From JACDET01 sp038253825 (lineage in GTDB: Bacteria; Patescibacteriota; Microgenomatia; Levybacterales; UBA12049): 60,393 nucleotides of DNA. Positions 9,801-17,901 of this stretch are shown in pieces. The position numbers were made by a program, and so were the translations under genes. Under the pieces are notes generated by a model. It did no database searches and was not told the origin of the DNA. It worked only from the letters and a program-made list of their open reading frames with translations. Each line of letters begins with the position of its first letter. The first letter of the stretch is position 1. Location of the stretch: NCBI GenBank assembly GCA_038253825.1, contig JBBSGT010000004.1:1-60393 (forward strand). The letters are read 5' to 3'.

Positions 9801-10167
9801 TTGCCTTATCGACATTGGCACCGGAAAGAAATTGCAAGGTAACAGTGGATTGGGAATTTTGTGATGTCGATGTCATAGTATCGATATCTTTAACATTACT
9901 TACTGCCTGCTCGATAGGAATAGTTACTAATGACTCCATGTCATCAGGTCCTGATCCTGGTAGTGTCGTCGAAACAGTAACGATAGCAATATTTATTTTT
10001 GGATTTAAAACCCGAGGAAGGGCCATGAAACTAGCAATACCGAAGGCAAGCGATAATAGGACAAGCAGAATAACAAGACGAGGATTATGTAAATATCTCG
10101 AAATCAGTGAGTCTTTGAGTTTGGGCTCAAACTTGAGTTGTTTTAAGTAGGATGTAAATACTGCCAT
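6802..10167 (-). CDS. AcrB/HAE1-type RND efflux transporter
   Basis: A 1121-residue protein with the standard RND layout: one N-terminal helix (about 31-50), a large extracytoplasmic porter loop, a bundle of helices (about 352-560), a second porter loop and a C-terminal bundle. The proton-relay pair is present as Asp418-Asp419 in GLLVDDTIVI, equivalent to AcrB Asp407/408. The family exports drugs and other amphiphiles by proton antiport, normally with an adaptor and an outer-membrane channel. The adaptor gene ends 15 nt upstream. No TolC-like channel is encoded here. The loop between the two bundles (about 505-600) includes extra hydrophobic segments and a basic stretch. Confidence 0.9.
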   Translation of the reverse strand: MAVFTSYLKQLKFEPKLKDSLISRYLHNPRLVILLVLLSLAFGIASFMALPRVLNPKINIAIVTVSTTLPGSGPDDMESLVTIPIEQAVSNVKDIDTMTSTSQNSQSTVTLQFLSGANVDKATTDVQNAVQSVSNLPKDATTPHVEKLDFQNTPVWIFTATGKDPASLIRFGRGLRDTLKDVTSLNTITAEGVDNQEIQVTIKPNAIATYGINPQVLSQTVTSAINSQPAGNINTNQSSFSLTIDPAITTVEDLRNLRISLNNGTSVLLSNIADIAIRQQPGVSDSYVADPHTTTTQAITFSIFKKSSVNINTADKDAHDAVQKYLAKYPGQFKITNVTDSGAMVDTQFNDLVRDLIITFSLVFLVILLFLGTRQAIVAASAIPMTFLITFIVMHATGIDLSFIAFFSLLLSLGLLVDDTIVIISALSAYYRSGKFTPMEAGLLVWRDFKAAVFTSTLTTVWAFIPLLLATGIIGEFIKPIPIVVSSSLLASFAVAMFITLPLVIIILKPNIPYRVIVLLRAILLLIIIGIFFAIAPKGIYIIPAIILFALNIFIYFQVRNVLFVRLKERFMNWFRPSRKRRTQVSKINIRQYFDQGIISFDIISEKYRYVINAILSRQTNRRKLLWMVIIFSVCSYLLLPLGFVRNEFFPASAQESFQIQLELPAGTNSDQTQKEAIRILNDVRKFPEVQFAQLSVGSGAETGNGPGRGGSNIATITVVLPETSKQKISSLDIAQEVRDHYASYQPGKISVIEASGGPPAGSDVQMKLFGTDLAALDGYANKLESFLQKQPGVTNVDKSIKSGTSKIVFVPDYQKMIDAGVTQDQVGQWLRTYASGSTLDSKVKLEQGNTQNQDIVLRTDTNPQTIEGLGSIMVPTTTDSVPLLSLGNLTIKPNPTLITREGGKRTISVSAGVTKGYSVSQANANLEKYADTLNLPDGYSWSTGGANQQNQESVTSILQAMVLSFMLIIITMVLQFHSFRKALIVMLVIPLSVSGVFIVFAVTQTPLSFPALIGILALFGIVVKNSILIVDKINQNLHAGLEYKTAIIDASESRLEPIALTSFAAILGLIPITLSNALWQGLGGAIIAGLMFSGSIMLFLIPVVYYIIFNNSEGRGKITN

Positions 10168-10182
10168 ACATGTTTGTGTTTC

Positions 10183-11601
10183 TTACTGTGCTTTTACGCT
10201 GTCGCCTTCAACGACATTTCTGTCCAAAATAACTTGGTCACCTGAATGTAATCCATTTGATACTTCGATAAAGTTTCCGAAAACATTCCCCAATGTTACT
10301 TTCTGTGAGATCGCTTTATTATTTTTATCAAGCAATAAATAATTTGCGTCTTGGGTTTGATATACTGCATCAATCGGTAAAAATGGAACAGTAGAACCCG
10401 TATTTACAGAACCGATAGGTATATCGACGTTAAGGTATTGTCCGTCGGTCACTAATTTTGCGTTGTCTGTCGGAATCGTGTAGAAAATTGAGTAGAGCAA
10501 ACCGTCGGTTGCGTCTGCGGAAACAAAATACGGCTTAAGATGAATATCGCTATGCGCCAAATGTATATCACTGTTCTCAAGTTTGGAAATATTTTGGGCA
10601 ATTTGCTGTGGAACATCGACAACTGCGATTGTCTGTGGATCATCCGCATCATCAGATGCTGTAATTGTAGCCAATTCTGTTCCTGGAGAAACTTGTTGTC
10701 CAATTCGTACAAAGACTCGTTGCACTGTTCCGCTTACCGGTGTCGCTGGTAGCATCGTATCCGCACTGACCTGTGCAAGCGCTGCTTGTAATCCTGAAAC
10801 TTCTTTATTTAACTCCAAAGCTTTATCTTGAATATCAAGTTGTTCATTTGTCAGATTTTGTTGTGCTTCTGCAAGTCTTCCCGCAGGTTTGCTACTGTCA
10901 GTTTGGGATTGTAAACTTCTTAAGGAAGCAGCAAGTTGGTTCTGTGCTCCTTGGAGAGAATTAATTTGTCCTTGTTCGGCGATGACGGCTGCCGGTGATG
11001 CAGTAGCACTATTTCTGTCATTTGTAAGTTGTTGATTTAACGAGTTAAGAATAGTCGCATTACTGCTGATAAGTGAGGAAGTGTCATTGGCTGAGGAGCT
11101 CGCGATTGCTTGTTGATCGGTAAAATTATCATGCGTGATATTGGCGATATCTTTTTGTTTTTGGATCGCATCTTTTTGTTTGCCAAAGGTATCAACGACA
11201 TTTTGGTATTGATTCTGAGCGATACTTGCTTGAATACCTAAGGCATTCCCTCCCTGGTAATTTGTTGAAAGCGTCATAAGCTCTCGCCCTTTTAGTACTT
11301 GAGATCCTTCGGTAACAGTAATACCCTGCACAATTCCACTCGTTTGGGCGATAATTTTGACCACGCCGGCTTTCTCAATTTTCGCTTGAAAGGTTGCTTT
11401 GGGTGATGCGCCAATGCTATAGAGTTTCACTGATTTTGTCGGAACGACTGCTTGTTTCTGTGATTTTGGTTGATTCAAAGCATGACCAATAATAATGACG
11501 AGAAAAAGTAAACCCAGTGTGATAAAGAAACTGCTCAGTGGTCTTCTTTTAATAAAGGTAGTTATTTTTAAGTAGTTCTTTTTAAAGTTGCGGTTCTTCA
11601 T
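10183..11601 (-). CDS. HlyD/AcrA-type membrane fusion (adaptor) protein
   Basis: A 472-residue protein. Residues about 24-44 form an N-terminal membrane anchor. A first half-motif (GIVQGITVTEGSQVLKG), a long Gln/Ala/Ser-rich coiled-coil region (about 120-270) and a second lipoyl-type half-motif (VSGTVQRVFVRIGQQVSPG) follow, then a beta-barrel and membrane-proximal domain ending HSGDQVILDRNVVEGDSV. It is the periplasmic-type adaptor partner of the RND pump immediately downstream. In a cell without an outer membrane it would have to bridge the cell wall or work without a channel (inference). Two TATAAT boxes lie upstream, so it may not depend on the MFS promoter. Confidence 0.88.
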   Translation of the reverse strand: MKNRNFKKNYLKITTFIKRRPLSSFFITLGLLFLVIIIGHALNQPKSQKQAVVPTKSVKLYSIGASPKATFQAKIEKAGVVKIIAQTSGIVQGITVTEGSQVLKGRELMTLSTNYQGGNALGIQASIAQNQYQNVVDTFGKQKDAIQKQKDIANITHDNFTDQQAIASSSANDTSSLISSNATILNSLNQQLTNDRNSATASPAAVIAEQGQINSLQGAQNQLAASLRSLQSQTDSSKPAGRLAEAQQNLTNEQLDIQDKALELNKEVSGLQAALAQVSADTMLPATPVSGTVQRVFVRIGQQVSPGTELATITASDDADDPQTIAVVDVPQQIAQNISKLENSDIHLAHSDIHLKPYFVSADATDGLLYSIFYTIPTDNAKLVTDGQYLNVDIPIGSVNTGSTVPFLPIDAVYQTQDANYLLLDKNNKAISQKVTLGNVFGNFIEVSNGLHSGDQVILDRNVVEGDSVKAQ

Positions 11602-11636
11602 TGAATTTTCTTGACTTAGGCAGAAAATCTTTCTCT

Positions 11637-11679
11637 ATTATATAATTTCTCTTAACGTACGTCTAGCATGTATATTATA
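11637..11679 (-). promoter_or_regulatory. promoter region of the adaptor/RND pair
   Basis: Two minus-strand TATAAT hexamers lie at 11674-11679 and 11637-11642. Between them, at 11655-11662, is the self-complementary octamer ACGTACGT, a possible operator. The nearer box would give an untranslated leader of about 30 nt before the ATG at 11601. Confidence 0.4.
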
Positions 11680-11707
11680 AATTTTGAACCAGAGGTCTGA
11701 TTTATTA

Positions 11708-13381
11708 TTATGATTTTTTGTAAGAACTATTACTTGTTTCCATTGCAAATTCTTCTCCAACTTCTTCACCTAAAGGCTTCTGTGATTTTCTCAAAGGAAT
11801 TTCTTTTAAGAAGAACGCTGCAAAGAATGCTATAGCCATGAGTCCCGAACCAATGATAAATACCTCACTAATTGATGAAGCCATAATGCCTTTTATTTTA
11901 CTCAGAAAATCCGCAAAGTTTTGCAGCGCTTGGGCTTGGGCCATTTGTGGCAAGTGATGGAGTTGCATCTGAATTTGTGATTGTACATCTTTGGACAGAA
12001 AACTTTGCGCTGTATTTGCGTCAAATTTATCTAATGAAAATGAATGATTGGATTTATTCATCTGCTGCAGGAAAGGATCATCCGATATCTTCTTAGCCCC
12101 GTTGGTTAAGCCATGATTTAAAACACTTCCCATGACTGCTGTCCCTACCGTTCCTCCAATGCTGCGAAACAGTTGCGTTCCTGCCGTAACAACTCCCAGC
12201 TGTGTTTGCGGGAATGCATTTTGTACAGCGATATTAAAGATTGGCATAGTAATTCCCAGACCAATGCCAAGGAAAATTATTCTTGTCATCAAACCCAGTG
12301 AAGTCGTATGCGTACCAATAGTGGAAAGAAACATCATAGCTCCGGTAATCAATATTGTTCCAATAATTGCCAGTATTTTATATCTCCCAGTTCGAGAAAC
12401 AATCTGTCCAGAAATAGCACTTGCCGCAATCATACCTACCATAAGCGGTGTTAGAATAAAACCAGAATTAGTTGCTGAAACTCCCAACACGCCTTGAGCA
12501 AATAATGGAATGTAAAGAATTGCCCCAAACATACCCATTGCTGTTAAGAACGTGATGAGGACTGAGACCCTAAAGATTTTATTATGGAAAAGACTGAGTG
12601 GAATAATCGGTTCTTTCGCGCGATTTTCTACGAATCCAAATCCAAGCAATCCAATTATGGCAATAAGAAAGAGGCCGATAATTTGTCCTGAAAGCCAAGG
12701 ATACTGATTTCCACCCCATACTAATCCGAGTAGGAATGGAACTAATCCTACAATGAGCAATAATGCTCCGGTATAATCAATATGTCTTTCTCCTTCAATA
12801 TGCGATTTGATTTTTGGCATAAGGAAGTAAATAAAAGCTATTGCTATCAGACCAATAGGAATATTAATATAAAATGTCCAGCGCCACGATACGCTATCTG
12901 TTAAATAGCCACCAAGCAGTGGCCCGATAACTGAAGCAAGTCCGAAAACTCCACCGATTGCTCCTTGCCACTTTCCCCGTTCTGCTGGAGGGAAAAGATC
13001 ACCGATAATCGCAAAAGCATTGGTCATAATTGTACCGGCTCCAATACCTTGGAATGCACGGAAAATAATAAGCTGTCCCATGGTATGTGCTTGTCCTGAG
13101 AGTGCCGAACCGATAAGAAAAACGATAATCCCACCCAAAAAGAAAAGTTTACGCCCAAAAATATCAGATAATTTCCCTGCCAGTGGAACGGTGACAGTTG
13201 AGGCGAGCATGTATGCGGTGAATACCCAGCTTAAATGTTCGAGACCATTGAGTTCTTTCACAATTTTTGGCATTGCCGTACCAACAATTGTTTGGTCTAA
13301 CGCAGCCAAAAACATGGCAAGCATTGTGCCTATCATGACTATTATTTTCTGTTTTTGTGTTATTTCAGTTAGTGTTTTCAT
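11708..13381 (-). CDS. MFS drug transporter, DHA2 (EmrB/QacA) 14-TM family
   Basis: A 557-residue protein with about 14 membrane helices. Typical motifs are LDQTIVGTAMPKIVKEL in helix 1, LAGKLSDIFGRKLFF (motif A), FRAFQGIGAG and GPLLGGYLTDSVSWRWTFYINIPIG (motif C region). Before the last helix there is a hydrophilic insertion of about 85 residues (near 415-500) rich in Gln, Asp and His. DHA2 transporters extrude drugs with protons. The ATG overlaps the end of the marR gene by 4 nt, so the two are translationally linked and presumably regulated by that repressor. Confidence 0.88.
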   Translation of the reverse strand: MKTLTEITQKQKIIVMIGTMLAMFLAALDQTIVGTAMPKIVKELNGLEHLSWVFTAYMLASTVTVPLAGKLSDIFGRKLFFLGGIIVFLIGSALSGQAHTMGQLIIFRAFQGIGAGTIMTNAFAIIGDLFPPAERGKWQGAIGGVFGLASVIGPLLGGYLTDSVSWRWTFYINIPIGLIAIAFIYFLMPKIKSHIEGERHIDYTGALLLIVGLVPFLLGLVWGGNQYPWLSGQIIGLFLIAIIGLLGFGFVENRAKEPIIPLSLFHNKIFRVSVLITFLTAMGMFGAILYIPLFAQGVLGVSATNSGFILTPLMVGMIAASAISGQIVSRTGRYKILAIIGTILITGAMMFLSTIGTHTTSLGLMTRIIFLGIGLGITMPIFNIAVQNAFPQTQLGVVTAGTQLFRSIGGTVGTAVMGSVLNHGLTNGAKKISDDPFLQQMNKSNHSFSLDKFDANTAQSFLSKDVQSQIQMQLHHLPQMAQAQALQNFADFLSKIKGIMASSISEVFIIGSGLMAIAFFAAFFLKEIPLRKSQKPLGEEVGEEFAMETSNSSYKKS

Positions 13382-13815
13382 ATGTTTTGTTGGTCCGCTA
13401 AACTCTTGAGTATTTTTTCTTGAATTCGTATAAGCTCACCCACATCATGGGAATCTATTTTCGCCAGTAATTTTTTCATTCGATTTCTTTTTGCTTCTCT
13501 CATATGGACTAATTTTTGTTTCCCTTCCTGTGTTAAAACATGATGAATTACGCGACGATCAGTTGTATCCCCTATGCGAGAAATGAATCCTGATTTATGC
13601 ATTCTTTCAAGTAACTGGGTTGTGGATGATAAAGAAGCATTCAAATGTTTTGCCACTTCGCCTAGTTTTGCTTGTGGTGTTTTCTCCAAAAAAGATAATG
13701 TATGAAATTGCAAAACCGTAGCAGCACGCTCTTCGAATGTTATATTCGTTTGATGTGTTACAAATTTTGAAATTTGCATTGACAATGAAATGAGTTTATC
13801 TATTTTTGTTTCCAT
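13378..13815 (-). CDS. MarR-family transcriptional regulator (efflux cluster)
   Basis: A 145-residue protein with a winged helix-turn-helix (about 45-105). It includes LGEVAKHLNASLSSTTQLLERMHKSGFISR and the wing DTTDRRVIHHVLT, where the D-R-R pattern is typical of MarR wings. N- and C-terminal helices would form the dimer interface. MarR proteins are usually repressors released by small ligands. It heads the cluster MarR, MFS, adaptor, RND and most likely controls at least the MFS gene. The upstream region contains an AT-rich inverted repeat that may be its own operator. Confidence 0.86.
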   Translation of the reverse strand: METKIDKLISLSMQISKFVTHQTNITFEERAATVLQFHTLSFLEKTPQAKLGEVAKHLNASLSSTTQLLERMHKSGFISRIGDTTDRRVIHHVLTQEGKQKLVHMREAKRNRMKKLLAKIDSHDVGELIRIQEKILKSLADQQNI

Positions 13816-13819
13816 AACT

Positions 13820-13867
13820 TATAGTTTATTCTATAAATAGTTTATATTATAAAGTATAAATTGTCAA
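13820..13867 (-). promoter_or_regulatory. marR promoter with overlapping inverted-repeat operator
   Basis: On the minus strand, TTGACA (13862-13867) is followed after 17 nt by TAAACT (13839-13844). The inverted repeat TATAG-N6-CTATA at 13820-13835 covers the expected transcription start. A repressor bound there would block transcription of the marR-MFS pair. Confidence 0.5.
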
Positions 13868-13910
13868 GATCATCTTCAGAGCGATAGAATATATATGATG
13901 GAAAAGTCGA

Positions 13911-16157
13911 CTATCCTAATTCGAGCATGGTCTTGAGGAGTTCAGCAGACCAACGATAGATATTGTAGCTTTTAAGAATATCTCTCATTCTTCTCATACG
14001 TTTTGTCTGTTCTGATTTTCTCATGGTCAGTGCCGTATGAATAGCTTCAGCAGTTTGTTCTCCATTGTAAGGATTGATAATTAACGCATCACGTAATTCT
14101 CTTGATGCACCAGCAAATTGACTTAAAATAAGCACACCTTTTTCATCATCTCGTGCAGCAACGAATTCTTTTGCTACGAGATTCATACCGTCATGTAATG
14201 ATGTCACCAAACAAATATTTGCGGCTCGATATAACGGATAAATATCGTCGTGACTATGATGCTTTTGTAAAAAGAGGATTGGTCTCCAATCATTCTTTTT
14301 AAATTTGTTATTAATACGATTTACTTCTGATTCAACTTTTTTTGCAAAGTTTTTATAATCTGTAATATCCGTTCGGCTCGGAGCCGAAATTTGAATAAAA
14401 GTAAATTTGGTAATATATGCAGGATATTTCGTCAGAAAAATTTCAAGAGCATGTAATCGTTCAACGATACCTTTTGTGTAATCCAATCGATCAACACCAA
14501 TACCGATGTATTCTGTTTTTACTCCTAGTTTTTTTAATGCATCACTACTTTGTTCTTCCTGTATTTTTAGTTGTCCACTTGATCGGTTTGTAAAAGCAAT
14601 ACTGATTGGAAAAGGTTTCACTGTTGTATTATGACTATTTTTGGTGACGGTAAATTGATCAAGGTCAATTAATGCTTCCAATTCGCGCCCGACAGTGCTA
14701 ATGAAATTATTGCAATGCAATTGTGTGTGAAAACCGATAATATCTGCACCCAACATACCATCAAGTAATTCCTTTTTCCAGGGACAAATACTAAACGCTT
14801 CAGCGTTAGGCCAAGGGATATGCCAGAACATACCGATTGTTGCATCAGGACGTTTTTCCTTAACCATTTTGGGCAAAAGCGCAAAATGGAAATCCTGAAC
14901 AATGATTATCGGATTTTGTTCATTTTTAATTTCTTTCAGAACTATCTTGGCAAATTTTTCGTTTACTTTAACGTATTCTTTCCAGTCTTCTCTTCTGAAA
15001 ATAGGCCTGGTATGAGCTATGTGACAAAGCGGCCAAATACCTTCGTTGGAAAAACCATCGTAAAAACCTTTGATCTCTTCATCGGTAAGCCAAACACGTT
15101 TTAGTGTATAAAGTGGATCTCCTGGTGGAACACCAATTGAGTCATTTTCATCCACCACAAGTTTGTCCGCATTCCCACTTCCTTGAGCAATCCACATACC
15201 TCCTGTTGCTTGCATAATCGGCTCAATAGCGGTGACCATACCACTTGCCGGAAAATGGTAATCAATAGTATTTCCTTCTTTGGTATGGACATATGGTTCA
15301 CGATTTGAAACAACATAAATCTTGCGATCTTTTAAAATATCAGTAACGAATGCTTTCAAACGTTCGGTTGTCCATGGTGAATCAAATTTCTTTAGACGCA
15401 ATTTTGCTTCTTCGCTCGCGGCAATTCTGGCATCAATCAGACTCTGTTGCATATTTCCCACTTCTTTAATAAGTGGCCCTAAAAAGGGATTGTTAAAAAC
15501 TTTGCCGAGTTTCGTTTTGCCTTTTCCATTACTCTGTCCGGAATATCTTAACGATTCGACAAGATTTCGTAATGGCACAAAAATAACCCATCGAAGAATA
15601 AGCAGAATGCCAATTGACAGTAAAAATGCCTGGATAAATAATTTCGAAAGGTCACTCATCCATATATCTGTTAACTGCGTGTCAATATATCCAGCATTTT
15701 GTACAATGATAAGTGCTCCGACGACGCTTTTTTTATCATGAAGCGGCGATGCATAAATATAAAAATTCTTATCATTTTCTGTCGCAAAATCTCCATTATC
15801 TTTATCAGCATCCATAGCATCAGTAATTATTTGATTTGTATCTTTTGTTTGTGTCATTCCTTTTGGAAGCGTCGAAGATGAGGCTACTTGTTTTCCTGAA
15901 CTATTAACAATTGCAATACCTGCGAGACGTTGGTTGTCGGAAAATCTTTCTACCACATTTTGTAAATAAACGTTTGATTTATTAATAAAATTAGGTTCCA
16001 CAGATTCTTTCAGACTGTCATCAACAAGATAAGAACGGTATTGAATATCTGCGGTAAGTCTCTTTGATTCCGAATCGACATGAGTCCACGTAAAGTAAAC
16101 AGCGATTAAACTTATAATGACAAAGACAACACCGACAACGGCGAGAAGTTGTTTCAT
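13911..16157 (-). CDS. otsA: membrane-sensor/trehalose-6-phosphate synthase fusion
   Basis: A 748-residue protein. Residues 4-24 and 174-195 are membrane helices that enclose an extracytoplasmic sensor-like region (25-170). A juxtamembrane HAMP-like/coiled segment (196-270) leads to a GT20 glycosyltransferase domain from about residue 279. GT20 motifs seen are YVVSNREPY, PASGMVTAIEP, WHIPWPNAEAF, GADIIGFHT, GVDRLDYTKGI and DGMNLVAKEFVA. The enzyme would make trehalose-6-phosphate from UDP- or ADP-glucose and glucose-6-phosphate. No OtsB phosphatase is visible nearby. The start is set at ATG 16157, where TATACT lies 8 nt upstream. The gene follows trmB on the same strand by 82 nt, which suggests sugar-dependent control (inference). 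Confidence 0.85.
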   Translation of the reverse strand: MKQLLAVVGVVFVIISLIAVYFTWTHVDSESKRLTADIQYRSYLVDDSLKESVEPNFINKSNVYLQNVVERFSDNQRLAGIAIVNSSGKQVASSSTLPKGMTQTKDTNQIITDAMDADKDNGDFATENDKNFYIYASPLHDKKSVVGALIIVQNAGYIDTQLTDIWMSDLSKLFIQAFLLSIGILLILRWVIFVPLRNLVESLRYSGQSNGKGKTKLGKVFNNPFLGPLIKEVGNMQQSLIDARIAASEEAKLRLKKFDSPWTTERLKAFVTDILKDRKIYVVSNREPYVHTKEGNTIDYHFPASGMVTAIEPIMQATGGMWIAQGSGNADKLVVDENDSIGVPPGDPLYTLKRVWLTDEEIKGFYDGFSNEGIWPLCHIAHTRPIFRREDWKEYVKVNEKFAKIVLKEIKNEQNPIIIVQDFHFALLPKMVKEKRPDATIGMFWHIPWPNAEAFSICPWKKELLDGMLGADIIGFHTQLHCNNFISTVGRELEALIDLDQFTVTKNSHNTTVKPFPISIAFTNRSSGQLKIQEEQSSDALKKLGVKTEYIGIGVDRLDYTKGIVERLHALEIFLTKYPAYITKFTFIQISAPSRTDITDYKNFAKKVESEVNRINNKFKKNDWRPILFLQKHHSHDDIYPLYRAANICLVTSLHDGMNLVAKEFVAARDDEKGVLILSQFAGASRELRDALIINPYNGEQTAEAIHTALTMRKSEQTKRMRRMRDILKSYNIYRWSAELLKTMLELG

Positions 16158-16239
16158 GATTGTATAGTATAACACATTTTTCAGGCTAAATCACATTCTT
16201 GGCTGGCTTATGAGTTGTCTTCTGAGGTATGTGGGGAGT

Positions 16240-16992
16240 TTATTTTTTTAATTTGCCACTATGTTTCCACAGGTTATCATAAAACATCCTCATAACTTCA
16301 GTAAATTCACGACTCTCTACTAAAAAACCGAATCCTTCTTTTTTTGATGAATAAAATGCGGTTTTATCATCATAGATAATCAAAGAAAGAGAAAAAGTCT
16401 GACTGGGTGAGATATATGCAACTTCGGTAAGTTCACGCCCATATGTTGTCCGTGTTTGTTCTTCATATTCGCTTTCTTTATCAGCGGGTCGTAATGATCT
16501 AATTTTAATCTTTCTCTTCAAACGCTTTGAAATGACCCTTTTTACAAAACTTTCCCCAAGCATTTTATTCATATCCTGCGGTGACCATAAAACCCATGCT
16601 TCTTTTTTCTTTGCTTTTGCAAATCCACTGTATAGTTCTTGCATTGCTATTTTCCCTTGATAAAACGTAATATGTGATTGGAAACTCTGCTCACGGTCTA
16701 AATTTAGAAGTTGCGGCATTACTGACTTAGTCAAATCAAACCGTTGTTTTGCTATCTCTAGTAAATTTTTGGGAGATGAGGCACTGATTAATCGACGTTT
16801 GTTATTGAATTGATAGTGAATTAGTCCCTTTTTTTCTAGACTTTTAATGACATCATACACATTTGGTCGCTTCAGTTCAGTCTTCATTGCAATGTCCGTT
16901 GGTGATAAGGGGCCTGTTTTTAATAATTGTAAATACATAACTGACTCACATTTTGTTAATCCAATAGCTTCTATTTCTTGTGCAATATCCAT
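16240..16992 (-). CDS. TrmB-family transcriptional regulator
   Basis: A 250-residue protein. The N-terminal winged helix (about 1-75) reads IGLTKCESVMYLQLLKTG and MKTELKRPNVYDVIKSLEKKGLI, the TrmB signature. A short coiled linker and a C-terminal PLD-like regulatory region follow, with ITFYQGK and LSLIIYDDKTAFYSSK. TrmB proteins are best known in archaea and some bacteria as sugar-responsive repressors or activators, but this type with a short C-terminal domain may sense something else. Its tandem position ahead of the trehalose-6-phosphate synthase gene makes that gene a likely target. The divergent unknown operon at 17119 is another candidate. Confidence 0.85.
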   Translation of the reverse strand: MDIAQEIEAIGLTKCESVMYLQLLKTGPLSPTDIAMKTELKRPNVYDVIKSLEKKGLIHYQFNNKRRLISASSPKNLLEIAKQRFDLTKSVMPQLLNLDREQSFQSHITFYQGKIAMQELYSGFAKAKKKEAWVLWSPQDMNKMLGESFVKRVISKRLKRKIKIRSLRPADKESEYEEQTRTTYGRELTEVAYISPSQTFSLSLIIYDDKTAFYSSKKEGFGFLVESREFTEVMRMFYDNLWKHSGKLKK

Positions 16993-17010
16993 ATGTGTAT
17001 TATTTAATAG

Positions 17011-17027
17011 TACGATAATGCATCGTA
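17011..17027. promoter_or_regulatory. candidate operator between trmB and the divergent unknown operon
   Basis: TACGAT-N5-ATCGTA (positions 17011-17027) is a perfect 6-bp inverted repeat. It lies between the divergent starts at 16992 and 17119, a position suited to control of both directions by TrmB. Confidence 0.4.
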
Positions 17028-17118
17028 TACTGAAGCCTAGGACTTGTCAAGTGTCCAATATGTATGATAAATTTGACTATTTTATGAAAAATTCCTCTAC
17101 AATTTACTGTATTCTGAA

Positions 17119-17895
17119 ATGAGAACAAAATCAAAGGTAGAAAGTACAGAGAAAGTAATTCCTGAAGGTTTACGACCAACATCTAAATTATCTTTACGGG
17201 AAATCATCATTTTTTTGCGGCATCTTACGCAAAAAGAACAATGGTCTCTTATTAGGCAGGAACTCGAAAAAGCAGTAGATATTATAAGTCTGGGAAAAGC
17301 TGTGATGTTTTTTTTGGTGGATGAGACAGCTGCAGGTGGTTCTCATACAGTAAAAGCTTTTTATAACCCACGAGCAAAAAAAGTACTCTTGGAAATCCCT
17401 AAGGAACCCTTGCAAAAAGGAGGACGCTTTCCAACAGTGCTTCATGCCTTGGAAATTATTGTCGGTGCAATTGATTTAGCAAACAAAAGAAGAAAACGTG
17501 ATCAGAAAATACCATATCCTGAGATTTCATTTGTCAAAGTTTTGAAAAAATCTATGAAGAAATCTGATGTTAGTGTCATTCCTTTAACAGTAGCAGAAAC
17601 CAAAAAAGCGAATATTATTGCTTTTCATCCGCAAGCTCGTCATATTGATCCAGAAACATTAGCCAGAGCATACTATCACATCATCCAGACAGACAATACT
17701 TTACCAAGGGATTTAATAAGACATACAATGCTTGTCCAGACTTTATCTGGGAACAGACCGCGGGATAAACATAGCATTACGGTTACTGTTTTACCCAAAG
17801 ATGCAACACAAGTCTATAAACTCATACATCCCGGAAGAATTACGCGATGGTTTAATCCAAATGCGGTCACAAATATAGTTATGAGAAGAGCATAA
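17119..17895 (+). CDS. protein of unknown function (first of a two-gene operon)
   Basis: A 258-residue soluble protein that I do not recognise. It is rich in Lys and Arg, with a hydrophobic segment AVMFFLVDETAAGGSH near residue 63 and the string NIIAFHPQARHIDPETLARAYYHIIQTD near 175. No signal peptide, membrane helix or classical nucleotide-binding loop is visible. The next gene starts 6 nt after its stop and encodes a second unknown protein of almost the same length, so the two probably act together. TACTGT at 17105-17110 could be the -10, with 8 nt to the ATG. TrmB lies divergently upstream. Confidence 0.6.
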   Translation: MRTKSKVESTEKVIPEGLRPTSKLSLREIIIFLRHLTQKEQWSLIRQELEKAVDIISLGKAVMFFLVDETAAGGSHTVKAFYNPRAKKVLLEIPKEPLQKGGRFPTVLHALEIIVGAIDLANKRRKRDQKIPYPEISFVKVLKKSMKKSDVSVIPLTVAETKKANIIAFHPQARHIDPETLARAYYHIIQTDNTLPRDLIRHTMLVQTLSGNRPRDKHSITVTVLPKDATQVYKLIHPGRITRWFNPNAVTNIVMRRA

Positions 17896-17901
17896 TTGTC
17901 T

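Noticed and set aside
8504..10150. Long plus-strand frames inside the RND gene
   Set aside because: They are antisense shadows of a well-conserved transporter, with no start signals or recognisable domains.
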